This document shows, piece by piece, positions 37,601 through 49,193 of a stretch of DNA of 64,000 nucleotides. The first letter of the stretch is position 1; each line of letters begins with the position of its first letter. Source of the stretch: Glossina fuscipes (Eukaryota; Arthropoda; Insecta; Diptera; Glossinidae); assembly GCF_014805625.2 (NCBI RefSeq), contig NW_023998415.1:35504095-35568094 (forward strand), read 5' to 3'. A model generated the notes under the pieces. The model saw only the letters and a list, made by a program, of their open reading frames with translations. It did not search any database and was not told where the DNA came from. The position numbers and the translations under genes were made by a program.

Positions 37601-38320
37601 ATTGTGATGCTCTCTCGTATCTAGTTTGTTGAGAACGCGTCTGGGAAATTCATTGATAACGCCCTGTAGTTCAATTTTAAAGATATAGTTCATGTTACCA
37701 TATATAAAACCTCGATTAAAACCAACGTTCTCTGTATATGCCGCATGGCTTACAATTCAAATTTTCCATCAACTGTTAAAAGGGCAGACGTAGAAATCGA
37801 ACTCGATAGATTGGTTTTTAATCGACTTTAATTTTAAATTATTAACAGTGGGTCGATACTAGGTAATACATTTAAGCCTTCATTGATTGTTTTGACTAAA
37901 CCTGCTTCAAGCCAGCATGGGCGTGAAAGGTGGACTTGCGCATCACCAGCATATCAATGGACCCTAACTCGTTGACATCGCTTACCTTGATAAGACATAG
38001 TAAGTGTAATCGCTGGCGAAAGTTCTTCTATAGAGAACATCATTGGATTCAACAAATTTTCGACCCCGCTTGTACCTCTGCACTTCTTCTTCTATTTTTT
38101 GGAAAACTCTCGCCAGTAATATTATATGTCTATATATATATATATATATGCCTTTCGCTATTGCGCTGTGTGTTAGAAAATAAAATAGCTCTGATCAATA
38201 AATCTGATTTTATATAATACATAATGAAAGTGGTAATATTATTATTCTAAATAAAATATTTATCTTAATTATCATACTATTATTATAATATGCAACTATT
38301 ATGTATATTACATTATTTAT
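34666..38320. other. Intergenic stretch, AT-rich, no gene seen
   Basis: About 3.6 kb with poly-A runs (34900, 35189, 35983), a short (AT)n at 35537-35552, one family A repeat copy and no protein-like open frame. The plus frames at 37022-37351 and 37930-38217 lie on repeat or low-complexity DNA. Confidence 0.5.
37090..37245 (+). repeat. Dispersed repeat family A, copy 8
   Basis: Contains GGCCTACAGGTCGCAATTTT, CCTATTTTGATGAAATTTAG, CCAAGGACCAAAGCTATTG, AAAATAGTTTAGATCG and TTTTCGATCACTTCCTCTAT. Forward orientation, middle part of the family. Confidence 0.65.
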
Positions 38321-38324
38321 TACA

Positions 38325-38410
38325 TTAAGTGCTTGCATGTATTTTGATCAGCGACATGTATTGCTGAATATGATAGAGTAATGTGGAGTCTTAATGTACA
38401 CGACAGTTAT
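38325..38410 (+). repeat. Dispersed repeat family C, copy near 38.36 kb
   Basis: TTGCATGTATTTTGATCAGC followed by GACATGTATTGCTG, matching the copy near 16.8 kb. It lies just ahead of the broken mariner. Confidence 0.4.
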
Positions 38411-38479
38411 ATTCTATGATTTTGACCATTCTCTACGTAAAATAGCAGTCTACCGTTTAATAGCATTGACTTATTCAGT

Positions 38480-39470
38480 GTATGCCGGCGATAATCACCG
38501 AAAGTTCGAAGTAGCGTTTCCGGCAATCATTACTTTTGTTGTTTGATTTGGGCTGCCGAAGCCCATGAGACACGTTTACAAGCTTATCGCGATGCTGCTC
38601 CATCGAAGCACAATTCTTGGTTTTGGTTTCAACGGCTTAAGAGCGGTGATTTTGATGCCAGTGACAAAGAACGGACTGGAGAACCAAAAAAAAAAAAGTT
38701 TGACTCGATGAAAACTCATCTCAAACTCTCAAAAAGCTTTCGAACAGCTTAGCAATTGATGGATCAGCCGTTTCTAAACGTTTGCATCGGATGGGGCAAA
38801 AATCAAAAGAAGGGAGAATGGTTGCCTTACGAATTGACTGAAAACACCATTTCGAACTGTTTCAACATCATTTTGCCAGGCAAAAAATGGAGAGTTTTTT
38901 GTAGCGTATTGTGATTGCCGATGAAAAGCGGATCTACTATGACAATCCCAAGCGCAAAAATGCATATGTTAGCCCAGGATAGACATCCACATCGACACGG
39001 AACCGGAATATTCATGGCCATAAAGTTTTGCTGTGTTAAGGGGGGTGTGTTGCAAGCTGCGTAAGTGTATTACGAGTCGCTGGAACCGAATGAAACTGTT
39101 ACTGCAGATGTATACCGACGTCAATCGAACAAATTGAGCGATGGATTTGTTGCGAGAAAGACAGATCTTCATGATAACGCGCGGCCACACGTTACGGGAG
39201 CTGTCAAATACACACTGTTACAGTTTGAGTGGGAAGTTCTACCGCACCCGGTGTACTCACCAGACATAGCACCTCCTGAGTACCACTTGCTGAGATCGAT
39301 GCAGTGTGGCTTGGCTGGCAGGCAGTTTTGAAATACTGAAGAAGCGCGAAAATGGATCGATGATTGGATCGCTGCGAAACCAATCGCGTTCTTTCGATAC
39401 GGTATCGCCACATTGCCGGGAACGATGGGAAGAAGTTGTAGAAAATGACGGAAAATGTTTTATTTAATAT
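38480..39470 (+). pseudogene. Broken mariner transposase (mauritiana/Mos1-like)
   Basis: Degenerate DD34D mariner on the plus strand. Fragments in order are WFQRLKSGDFDASDKERTGE (DNA-binding domain end), WLPYELTE, IVIADEKRIYYDNPKRK (first catalytic Asp region), YYESLEPNETVTADVYRRQ, LHDNARPHVTGAVK (second Asp), LPHPVYSPDIAPPEYHLLRS (third Asp replaced by Glu, and Ser by Pro), and FFRYGIATLPG. Many frameshifts and stops lie between them, and the residues just before LHDNARPH are deleted. I could not define inverted ends. It belongs to a different subfamily from the intact mariner at 17.5 kb. Confidence 0.85.
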
Positions 39471-39689
39471 ATATATTTGCACCAAATTTTCTCCGTAAAT
39501 TAATTTTTCATTTGTTTACTCTTAATACGCTCTTTTTACACACTGAGAAAAATTGGCAATTTTGTCTTTAAATTTACAGTTATGAACAATAGTTTGAGTA
39601 TTGCAGTCAGCATTGCATTTGCCTTTTTTATAAAATTGCCTTAGCCAAAATTATCGACGACTTTAACCCTTCTTATGCTCTACATGACT

Positions 39690-39860
39690 TATGGTATAAG
39701 ATATATTAAGTTTGTGCGGAAGGTTCTAAAATCCAGAAGGACTTGAGATAGATCCACTTTTTGCAATATCGATCGATAAGCGTGTTTGTCCGTCTAATGT
39801 ATCTCCGTGTATTTTTCTGTCCAATACATTTTTTGAATCCCAAGCCATATAAAGATTCTA
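39690..39860 (+). repeat. Dispersed repeat family A, copy 9
   Basis: Contains ATATATTAAGTTTGTGCGG, CCAGAAGGACTTGAGATAG and GTGTTTGTCCGTCTAATG. Forward orientation, followed directly by unrelated sequence. Confidence 0.65.
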
Positions 39861-40399
39861 ATGAAAAATAAGACATTGTATGTCACAAACGTCCAATTTC
39901 TATTATTTTGTGATGAAAATTGATCTTTAGTAAATTAAGCTTAGAAAATTTGGAGCACATTTGGGCCATTTAGAGACATGAAAGCAAACCCTTCTATGGC
40001 GACAAAGTGGAACATGTGGCTTGTTATGACGGAGACAACTGAAATATAGTAAGATCTTTACCAAGTAAATTAAATTTGATAAATTTGGACCACGTTGGTT
40101 GGCGGTTGGACTATTCTCCAATATGACGGCTATCATAAAAATTATGCATTCACAAAAAAATTTGATGAATAACTTTTGGTGCATTATTAAGAAAATTAGT
40201 GAATGACTGTATTAGCCGAGGTGGTGTACAGTATTCAACGGTTGGCATTGCTCGACTATAGTATTCTTACTTGTTTATAAATGAAATATAAATAAAGTTG
40301 GATTATACGTTTTCGCCGTATATGAAAAGGAAATATGCAGCGTTTTTATCGTATGCTAGAAAAAATTGACAGTGGGCGTTATTTGGGGATAAATTATTT

Positions 40400-40625
40400 T
40401 ATATATATTCATTTTGTACGGACGTATGTAATAGCGAGAAAGGCTTAAGGTAGACATAAATTTTATTACACGGAGTGATTTTCTGAATCGATCTGTCTTG
40501 TCTATCCGTTTAATGTCTCTCGATGTATTTTTGTGCTTGGCCTATAGGTCGAGAATAAACGCTGTTGAAAATGGTTCTCTTCGATCCACTCTTTCGACCA
40601 CTCTCCACATAACGAATTACTTTAA
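40400..40625 (+). repeat. Dispersed repeat family A, copy 10
   Basis: Contains TTGTACGGACGTATGTAATA, GGCTTAAGGTAGAC, TGTCTATCCGTTTAATGTC, GGCCTATAGGTCG and CTGTTGAAAATGG. It ends about 40 bases outside the left arm of the inverted gene duplication. Confidence 0.65.
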
Positions 40626-40662
40626 AAAATCGTTGCATGGGAAAAAATTACACAGATGCAAA

Positions 40663-41596
40663 AGAACTAAATGTGAACATAAGAAGTTTATATAAAATAT
40701 ATATGTTTTTATTATATTTAAATTCACATACAAAAAACTTAAAACTAATTCAGCTATACATGGAAGCTGTCTGGAGAGGTCAATGCCTCCATTTGATATT
40801 TGCACAGAAAGTTAACGCGATGCGCACTTAATATATTCACCGCACTGATAATCTTCTATTATTTTGATTAATAAGAGCACAAGTTTTTAAGTCACTATCA
40901 TAAGCTGTTCCTTCAGCACAAGGCCGTTCAATGTCACACTCACACTGACAAACAATGAAACCGTTTTTCTCAGCAAGTGGAAACATGGCCCCATCCGGCT
41001 GACCAACACAATGCTTAGATGCATGACACGCAATACCTGATGGGCCGACTTCCGAATGTCCGTCGCATGGTGGGCACTCTTGTTGTGGGCATTCTGCACA
41101 TGCCGGAGGCGGTGGGCATGGCGATGGAATGTGATCACATACTTTGTTGTGATCGTCAAAAGCAGTTCCTGGTGGACATGGCATTAAGATATCACATCCA
41201 CATTGACAAAAAATGTAACCAGTACTTCCATTGTCGGGGAACATAGTGCCATCTGGCTGATCAACGCACTTCTCGCTTTCGTTGCAGTAAATACCTGAAG
41301 GTCCTGTTTGTGGACGTGGTGTGGTTTCTGTAGGTCCTGGCTTGTCTGTTGTACATGGCGGGCATGTAACCACGTTTGCGCAATTAGTTGGTGGAGGACA
41401 TGTAGGCGTGGGTGGGCATGTTATACCGTAGCACGCACTTAGTCGCAAAGCCAATAAAAGGATGTAAACTAAAAATTGGATAGAGTGCTTCAGAAAAATT
41501 ATGGAAATTATCGCATATTATCGCATATTACCTTTCATATTTAATTTATGGAATTTTTTCAAGTACTTTAAATATGCGTCCCGGTAGTCTTGCTTG
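40663..41596 (-). repeat. Left arm of an inverted duplication
   Basis: The reverse complement aligns with 44204-45143 along the promoter-proximal region, exon 1, the intron, exon 2 and about 180 bases of 3' flank. Homology fades just beyond an ACATTTAGTT stretch on the outside and near CTACCGG on the inside. The spacer is about 2.6 kb. Confidence 0.85.
40837..41538 (-). CDS. Secreted Cys/Pro-rich protein with two CBM14-like domains, left copy
   Basis: Exon 1 41538-41532 (ATGAAAG), intron with GTAATA donor and TTTTTAG acceptor, exon 2 41468-40837; 212 residues. Signal peptide MKVYILLLALRLSACYG. The mature protein starts with a CPP-rich segment (ITCPPTPTCPPPTNC), then a short Pro/Thr linker. 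Two related domains follow, each starting GPSGI-C and containing KCVDQPDGTMFP or KHCVGQPDGAMFP, CQCGCDI or CQCECDI, and a C---GTA-D----C end. A CPPPPACAECPQQECPPC spacer separates them. The cysteine order resembles CBM14 with extra cysteines, so chitin binding is likely but not certain. It is divergently paired with the copy at 44.3 kb, from which it differs at 15 of 212 positions. Confidence 0.88.
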
Positions 41597-44152
41597 CAGA
41601 AATATCAAAAAATATTTATTATAGCTCAGTACTCTTATCATATATATATACCGAAAATTATTTGCCAGACCTGTTTTAAAATACTATGCTATTCCATTTA
41701 TAGAACAACTACTTGACAAATAATACCGATAACACCGCTTGTATAAATTTTCCAGGTTTATTACCTAAGTTTATTTATATCAGTAAGATGATACGTTCGG
41801 TATAAGACAATAGGTGATAAATTACCAATGAAACAAAGTATGTTTGTACTATCAAAAGTGCAAATCACTTTTTGTGATACTTTCATACTAGCACTAGGTT
41901 AGACGAAAATAACTAAACATACTGCAGTGGGCCATGGCCCAGTATTAACTACCATACAATGATTCATATAGCGAATTTTCAGAATACGCTTTAAATTTGA
42001 AAGTTAGCGAAAAGTGGCCCGAGCCTGACCCTTTTCAATAACCTTCGTCCTTGAACGAAAACGTGTCGCTGTGTCAAATATCATCAAAATATATCAAAAA
42101 TTAAACCCTACAGATTGGAGATAGAAACAGACAGACGAACAAACTTATCAGGGCCTATCTTAAGTTCTCCTGGGTGTAACGTATATCCGTACAAACTTAC
42201 AATTTAACAATTTATTTGTATCACAAATGCCGTGCAATATACAGACGATTTTGTATTAGTTTGCGTTTCAATTTCTCCAGACTTGTCATAAGTAGGTATA
42301 GATCGATGCTTGACTCCTTTGATGTACCGCGTAATATAAAACTTTCACACGTGACATTGAATTTCGTTTAAAACATTTTTGTTTACCTTATTTATACACT
42401 GGTGGAAAAAGGACGCCATCGGCAAGTGGATGAGAACGAATCATTTTTGCGACCACCTCTTCACGTGACTTCTTGTTTAGAAAACTATTTGCAATTTTTA
42501 AATCGCCTAGTGGTTGACTCTCTATGGGAAAGAAATGCGATCGGTGGTCTAATTTTTGAATATCGCCCGATATAACGGTTTCTACGAAAAGTAAGTTTCG
42601 ATATGCGCTACAACATTTGTAGTGTTAAGTTTGTTCGAATGTGTGTAAAACGTGGAAGGATATGACATGCGATTTCGAAAAGGTCCTTGTATGTAAAGAA
42701 GAATTTAATTTTTTGATATGGAATGAATGTGGAAAATTTTAAGTTTTGAACCATTCTCCGTGTAACCGTGTTTCTAAGAAAGATAAGCCTTTGTAAGGTA
42801 AAAATGGACAAAACTGATCCGTATTAGTATTTTTATATAAAAATTAACTGTGCCGAATTTGAACCATCCCGATCAACTTTCAACTGGATCCTATCTTGTA
42901 TAAGGACTCTCATGAAAAATGAGCACATGTGTGGCTTACGGTGACGAATTTCGTACGAATATCAATTCGCGTTTAAGGTCCCTCCCGTGTAAAAGCTCAA
43001 AAGAAATATCTGTTTTTACAGGGAAATAGTGTAAAATTTTTTTATTTTATCATGAAAATAAATAAAGAATTGTTATAGGTGAAGTGTGGCCTTCTCCGAG
43101 TATGATTTTTTTTACTTGTTAAACAACAATTTCATCACTAGATTGCTCATCGTCATAATTACGATGGGAGGTTTGTACGAAAGATCGGCTTATGTAATAC
43201 CACTTTCATTCACCCAGCAGACACATTGCAATAGTTAACTAACAATATTCGTTCTAGACGATCCTAAGTGTTCATGCAATGACAATTTCCAATATTACTT
43301 GATACATTAGGAGAATTCCAGGATTATTAGGTAGATAGAATAGATTTTGTAGCCAGCAACAACACATATGCCCCTGATAGGCCCCTGATTTCCCGTAATC
43401 AACCACCATTGGATAGATATTGTCATTAAAAAAGACATACGAGTAAAAGCGATCGAGTTAGGTCATGTTTCGTTTTAGTTCATGATTCTTTTTCTATTTC
43501 CCCAAAATAAGTGCAGCAATTATTTTATTTATTAATAACTTGCCGCAAAATATGACAAAGATAAAAATGATATAAGTGCGCTTGGTGTTTTATTTAAGAT
43601 GTATGCTCGCATGACACCAGAAATGAACGGCAAAATAATTAGTAAATAGCGATAGCGCAACCACGACATTGCGAAATGGGAAAAGTATTAAAATGGAACT
43701 ACTCTTTATCCATTATACTTTTGATATGAATTCAAGATCAATTAATTGATTACTTCCAAACATGCTGCCAAAAACAGAACAATACGTAAATAATTAATTA
43801 AAATGTGTTATCGTTAACAGATTGAATATCTAACAATACGATTTTATAAACATGATAGAGAAACACCCGCCATTTTAAAACATATAAAATAGTATCAACT
43901 TTTAATATAAAAAAAAAAAAGAATAATAATTCTCTTCTTATTGCTGGGTGCAATGTTTTTCGAAAATTCTTAATATATAAAGCACTGACCAAGTCAAACT
44001 TATCAATAAAAGAAAAAAAATATATACATATTGCTATTGTTTATTCAATATTGTTATTATCGGAAAGCCTCTTAACAGATGCGAAAAGGTTATTACTCTT
44101 CGTTTCTTATCATAGAAATAGTGGAGTGTTTTAGGAAATAGTTTCCGGTATT
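41597..44152. other. Spacer between the inverted gene copies
   Basis: About 2.6 kb shared upstream region of two divergent genes. It carries a family A copy (42005-42195), a weaker forward-type family A match near 42610-42660, and otherwise AT-rich DNA. A TA-rich element at 41640-41652 could serve as TATA for the left copy. I see no gene. Confidence 0.55.
42005..42195 (-). repeat. Dispersed repeat family A, copy 11
   Basis: Contains TTTTCAATAACCTTCGTCC, GAACGAAAACGTGTCGCTG, a ATCATCAAAATATATC stretch, CAGACAGACGAAC, CTATCTTAAGTTCTCCTGG and CCGTACAAACTTA. Reverse orientation. Confidence 0.65.
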
Positions 44153-44160
44153 TATATAAA
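44153..44160 (+). promoter_or_regulatory. Candidate TATA box of the right-copy gene
   Basis: TATATAAA about 100 bases before the ATG at 44262. It lies just outside the well-aligned arm, so the two copies may differ in their core promoters. Confidence 0.5.
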
Positions 44161-44203
44161 TAAGAATAGCACAACAAATGGCAAGCAGTTTGTGGTGCTT
44201 CCG

Positions 44204-45143
44204 CTGACAACTCTACCGGGAGGCATACTTAAAACACTTGAAAAAATTCCTTAAATTAAATATGAAAAGTAATATGCGGTAATATGCGATAATTTCATTA
44301 ATTTTTCTGAAGCACTTTATCCAATTTTTAGTTTACATCCTTTTACTGGCTTTGCGACTAAGTGCGTGCTACGCTATAACATGCCCATCCACGCCTACAT
44401 GTCCTCCACCAACTAATTGCGTAAACGTGGTTACATGCCCGCCATGTACAACAGTCAAGCCACCACCTATAAGAAGGGCACCACGTCCACAAACAGGACC
44501 TTCAGGTATTTACTGCAACGAAAGCGAGAAGTGCGTTGATCAGCCAGATGGCACTATGTTCCCCGACAATGGAAGTACTGGTTACATTGTTTGTCAATGT
44601 GGATGTGATATCTTAATGCCATGTCCACCAGGAACTGCTTTTGACGATCACAACAAAGTATGTGATCACATTCCATCGCCATGCCCACCGCCTCCGGCAT
44701 GTGCAGAATGCCCACAACAAGAGTGCCCACCATGCGACGGACATTCGGAAGTCGGCCCATCAGGTATTGCGTGTCATGCATCTAAGCATTGTATTGGTCA
44801 GCCAGATGGGGCCATGTTTCCACTTGATGAGAAAAACGGTTTCATTGTTTGTCAGTGCGAATGTGACATTGAACGGCCATGTCCTGAAGGAACAGCTTAT
44901 GATAGTGACTTAAAAACTTGTGCTCTTATTAATCAAAATAATAGAAGATTATCAGTGCAGTGAAGATATTAAGTGCACATCTCGGTAATTTTCTGTGCAA
45001 ATATCAAACGGAGGCGTTGGCTTATCCACACACAGCTTCCACGTATACCTCAATTAGTTTTAAGTTTTTTTAAGTATGTGAATTTAAATATAATAAAAAC
45101 ATATATATTGTATATAAATTTTTTATGTTAACATTTAGTTTTT
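44204..45143 (+). repeat. Right arm of an inverted duplication
   Basis: Partner of 40663-41596 in opposite orientation, covering the gene at 44262-44963 and its flanks. Small indels and scattered substitutions separate the arms. Confidence 0.85.
44262..44963 (+). CDS. Secreted Cys/Pro-rich protein with two CBM14-like domains, right copy
   Basis: Exon 1 44262-44268 (ATGAAAA), GTAATA donor, TTTTTAG acceptor, exon 2 44332-44963; 212 residues, same build and length as the left copy. Signal peptide MKIYILLLALRLSACYA. All cysteines of the left copy are kept. Of 15 amino-acid differences, six fall in a nine-residue linker (residues 44-52: VKPPPIRRA here, DKPGPTETT in the left copy). The remaining nine are scattered and mostly mild. 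Both frames are intact, so both copies are probably functional. The role is presumed structural, in a chitin-containing matrix. This is inferred from secretion, cysteine pattern and the CBM14 neighbours. Confidence 0.88.
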
Positions 45144-48100
45144 CCAGTGGGCGAACCCTATATTCATGTTTCTTTATAAATGATTTTGTTTTATGGGTAT
45201 GTTGATGGTACTGATTGGTCGCGTTGAGGAGAACATTTTTATTTAAGTGTATAAAAATCAAACGATAGAGTTTACTAAACACAATCTGATGTCGTTTTTC
45301 TCTTAACATTATAAGGCCAAACACCTTATAATAAATTAGTGGCATTTTTTCCAAGATGCGGTGTTTATTCTACGTTGCCATTAAACATTTGCGTTCGTAT
45401 ACATTTTTTAAATATTTCGCTTTACAGTCGCGTGACTTTGCTAACAGTAATTTCGTCAAGGCATACTATAGTGTGTGTGAAAATGAATATTAAATGAATG
45501 TTTTTTTTTTTTTTTAAATCAAATAACGATTGCTTAATACAAACAAATAATATCTTTTTACCTGACGCCGTCATCAGGGTGAAAGATCGGCGACCGATGG
45601 ATCGTATAAAGTTCAGTGCAAATATTAGCGCAAAATTTCTAAAATTGTTTTCACCCAGCATGTTCTCATGTACTTAATCACACAATTACGGTTGAAAAAT
45701 GAAAAAAAAAAAAAAAACAAAAGTCTCATCCTATCTCTGCTTTGTCTGAACTTTTGGAACGCTTGCGCGCCAATTAAATCGGGTTTCTTCTGCAATTGAG
45801 AAAAATTGCTTTAGTCTAATCAGCTAAATTAAAAGTCTAACCATAATTGTAACGCTGCGATAAGTTAAACATTGGAAGATATTTGGGTGGGGTACGGCAT
45901 GACTAAATGAATAGCTATTATTAACGGTCCGCTATTCTTGGGCTTTTGATACCGTCAATCATAGGAAAAGTAAACTTTACTTTCGATTCGGGGCTCTAGC
46001 GATCATGTTAATAAAGACTTATGTAGAAAATCGATATTCAGCTTTTTCTCTTTTTCATGCGTTTTACAAGACTATATAGGGCCGATTGTGTTTGATATTT
46101 TCATAAAATGCCACGACTCTAAATATTTATTTATATGATATTGATGAGCAAGTCCACGTTTCACGCTCCGGTGGATTTGGCTCAGCGGAACAGAAAAGAT
46201 TTAAGATAAAGAATTAATTACAGTTATATCGCTCGCTACATACGAGTTTTTCAATGTCATTACAAATCTTGAACTCAAAATTGAGTGTAGACCAGTCAGT
46301 TAACCACTGACAACTGACCCCTTTGACTTCATGATTGTGTGCATGAATAATATCTTACGGAAACTTTAGCTATCGTTATCTTTCATTCGAATAAAAATCT
46401 AATCTTTCTTGTCATTCCGCTCATATTGTTCGATATTAATAAGGCGCAAGATAATCTCGATTTCATATCTTTATACAAATGAATCGCAATCGATACTTGA
46501 ATATTTGTTCAAGATATATCTACAACAAATGTAAATATTGTTATGAAATTCGCTTTTCTAAAATACAGTCCGTATCACCGTTGCCCATGGATATTTTGTT
46601 CAAGAGAAATACACTTGAAAGTTCTTTATTTACAATTGTACTCCGTTTATTTACAGTTATGTTCCTTAAATGCAGGATTATTCACAATTTATTTTGGCCG
46701 TACTCTCAACTTCTATATTCTTGCTAGACTAACTCATCCTTCCACAATTTATTCTAATTATATACATTTTTACAAGCATATTATTATACTCAAATTCATC
46801 GTTTTTTTTACTTAAACCGTCTGCTTTTCCGCTAAGCCTTTTCATTGGCCTGCAACTGCATGATTGCAAATCGAAATTTATTCTTTATTCATAAAACGAT
46901 TCGCACCCGCATACAGAGGGATATGCACAATCAATTTTAATTTGTCATATCACAAAACGTACTGACTTTGCCAGGCCGTCGATATTTAACTTGTCTTTGT
47001 CAGTAGTGTAAAAAAGTGGAATTCTTTTGGTCGCCGGTGTCACGATACTTGTTAACTTACATAGATTGGCAAGATTTCTTTATAGAATTTTCCATCCAAG
47101 AATTTTAAATGTCAAAACGTTTAATATCTTACTTTTATACTTACATTTAACATATTGCTTGGGGAGAGACATTAGTTTTATTCGCGCAGTAATAATTTAT
47201 TATTATAGGATGTAAAGATGTTGATCAAAAATTGGCCGGGATCGTGATTTTGTTTTGTGGAACAAAAGAATTGGCCGACTGGGAAGCTGAAAGAAAGTGA
47301 CAGGTTACTGCGTTCGCACTAGTGTAAAAATAAAACTCTATACTGCTCGGCTGTTCATCGCCAATGCCATCCTTGTTTAGCTGCCAAAGTAGATTCGGCA
47401 AAGAGTATGGCTCTCTAATTTAAAGAATTCAATTAGTTATTTTCTTTTTGTTCATACTAAGCCAAAACAAGCTCGGCTAGAACTTTCAAGAAGAAGAAGA
47501 ACAACGTATAGAAACATCGAACATTCCTGCAAAATTACATGTCGATATTTTTGCGACCAGAAAAGTGTCAACAATACATAACACGAACGGACAGACACAG
47601 CTTAATCGATTCAGAATTTCATAGGGTCTCTAAAGCTTCCTGTTAGCTCTTGCAAACATTCTGCCAAGCTGAGCATATGTCGTTCTTCGGTGGTAGGAAT
47701 AGTAAAAACTTATCTCGTGGAACTTACCCCTTCCCTAAACTGGTCCGTAGAATCAGTTTAACTATGTGAAATGCTAATATATTGAGATTCTTGTGGTAGT
47801 AAGCCTTTTCAGAGGCAGGATCATTAGCTGATGCACTTATACGGGGAGCATTTTTTTCCAAGTTATCATAAGGAGCATTACGTATACCTTCAAAAATTTG
47901 ATAATTGGATATTTAAGAATTCTCCATTCCTCAATACATTTGAGCCGCAAAAAGCCCCACTTGTAAAACATAACGAACAGACGAACGAGGTATGGCTGGA
48001 GTAATCTATCAATACGTGAGTATCTTATAGTATAACAATGATATTTTTTTCGTATTTGAGATCTGATTTGAAGGCAAGGCAATAATTACAGTTTCTTCCA

Positions 48101-49193
48101 AAATGTCCACTAGTGCGGAAATTGTGATAACTTGTCAGATATTATTTTATGAATACAGTTATATATTTTATGAAAGACAATATTATCATTAAATTAAATT
48201 GCAAGTTCCAGAAAGTCGTTGAAAGTTCGCTTCCCAGTGTGTGGATTTGAAATAGTGTACTTTTCTTGATGTTCAGTGCATATATTTTTCGCGTAATCGC
48301 CTTCTTTTGAAAACTTTTCGTCCAAACCATTTTCCGTACGATTTGAGTTTACTTTCAAATTTTTCGTTAATTATCAAAACCATCTTCTACTTGTATCAAT
48401 GCGTTATTTAAACCTGGTAAATGCGATATAAATTCGTATCTTTTCCAAGATTACACAAAAGAGATTCACATTTGTCAAGGAGATGTTACATCATGTGGTG
48501 TAATATAGTAATCCGTGTTGGCACGATTATCTTATGTTAAAAGTAAAATATTTTTGGTTTCGACAGCTTCGCTCTTCTTAGTACGTTGGTCTGGCAGTTT
48601 GAACAACATATTCACTTTTATTTATTCTTAGCATCAATTTGAAATTAAAGAAAAAGTTCTATCCAAGAGAGAGATCGCTTCTCGGAATAGCGATATTTGA
48701 AATGCCAGAATAATTGTAGTTTGTTTTAAAAATAAATGCTTGAATACTTTCCCTTTTAGTTTTTAACAAAATCTGCAATTCAATCAATATATACACGTAA
48801 ATACAAGTACTTTATTTACACTAATTTCAGATTAAATTTTCAAAATTGTTAAAAAAAATAAATAAAATTTAAAAAAAAAAAATAAAAAAAAAAAAAACAT
48901 TAAAATTTATATATAGGTTATGTGCATTTATTCAGCTCAATAATAAAACTGAAAATCTCTCAATCTTTACAATATATTGCATTGATTCTATTATGAATAT
49001 TTTCTCAATAAAAAAGGATCGAAAAAACATTTTTCTCTCCTTAATTTATAGTATATATGTATATATATATAATAATGCAATTAGTGTAAATTACATAAGT
49101 AATTTATAGTAAGTAGGTTAAGCATTTTTTTTTTTTTTGTTTCTTTTTTGTTTTTTTTTTTTTTTGTTTCTTTGAGAAAATTAAGAGAACAAC
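45144..49193. other. Intergenic stretch between the CBM14 cluster and Duba
   Basis: About 4 kb, AT-rich, with poly-T and poly-A runs (45500-45516, 45702-45718, 48871-48897, 49125-49165) and one family A copy. Open frames at 46479-46815 and 47837-48330 show no protein family that I recognise. The last few hundred bases should be the Duba 3' UTR. Confidence 0.5.
47510..47685 (-). repeat. Dispersed repeat family A, copy 12
   Basis: Diverged copy with GAACGGACAGACACAGCTTA, ATCGATTCAGAATTTC and CTTCCTGTTAGCTCTTGC. Confidence 0.45.
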
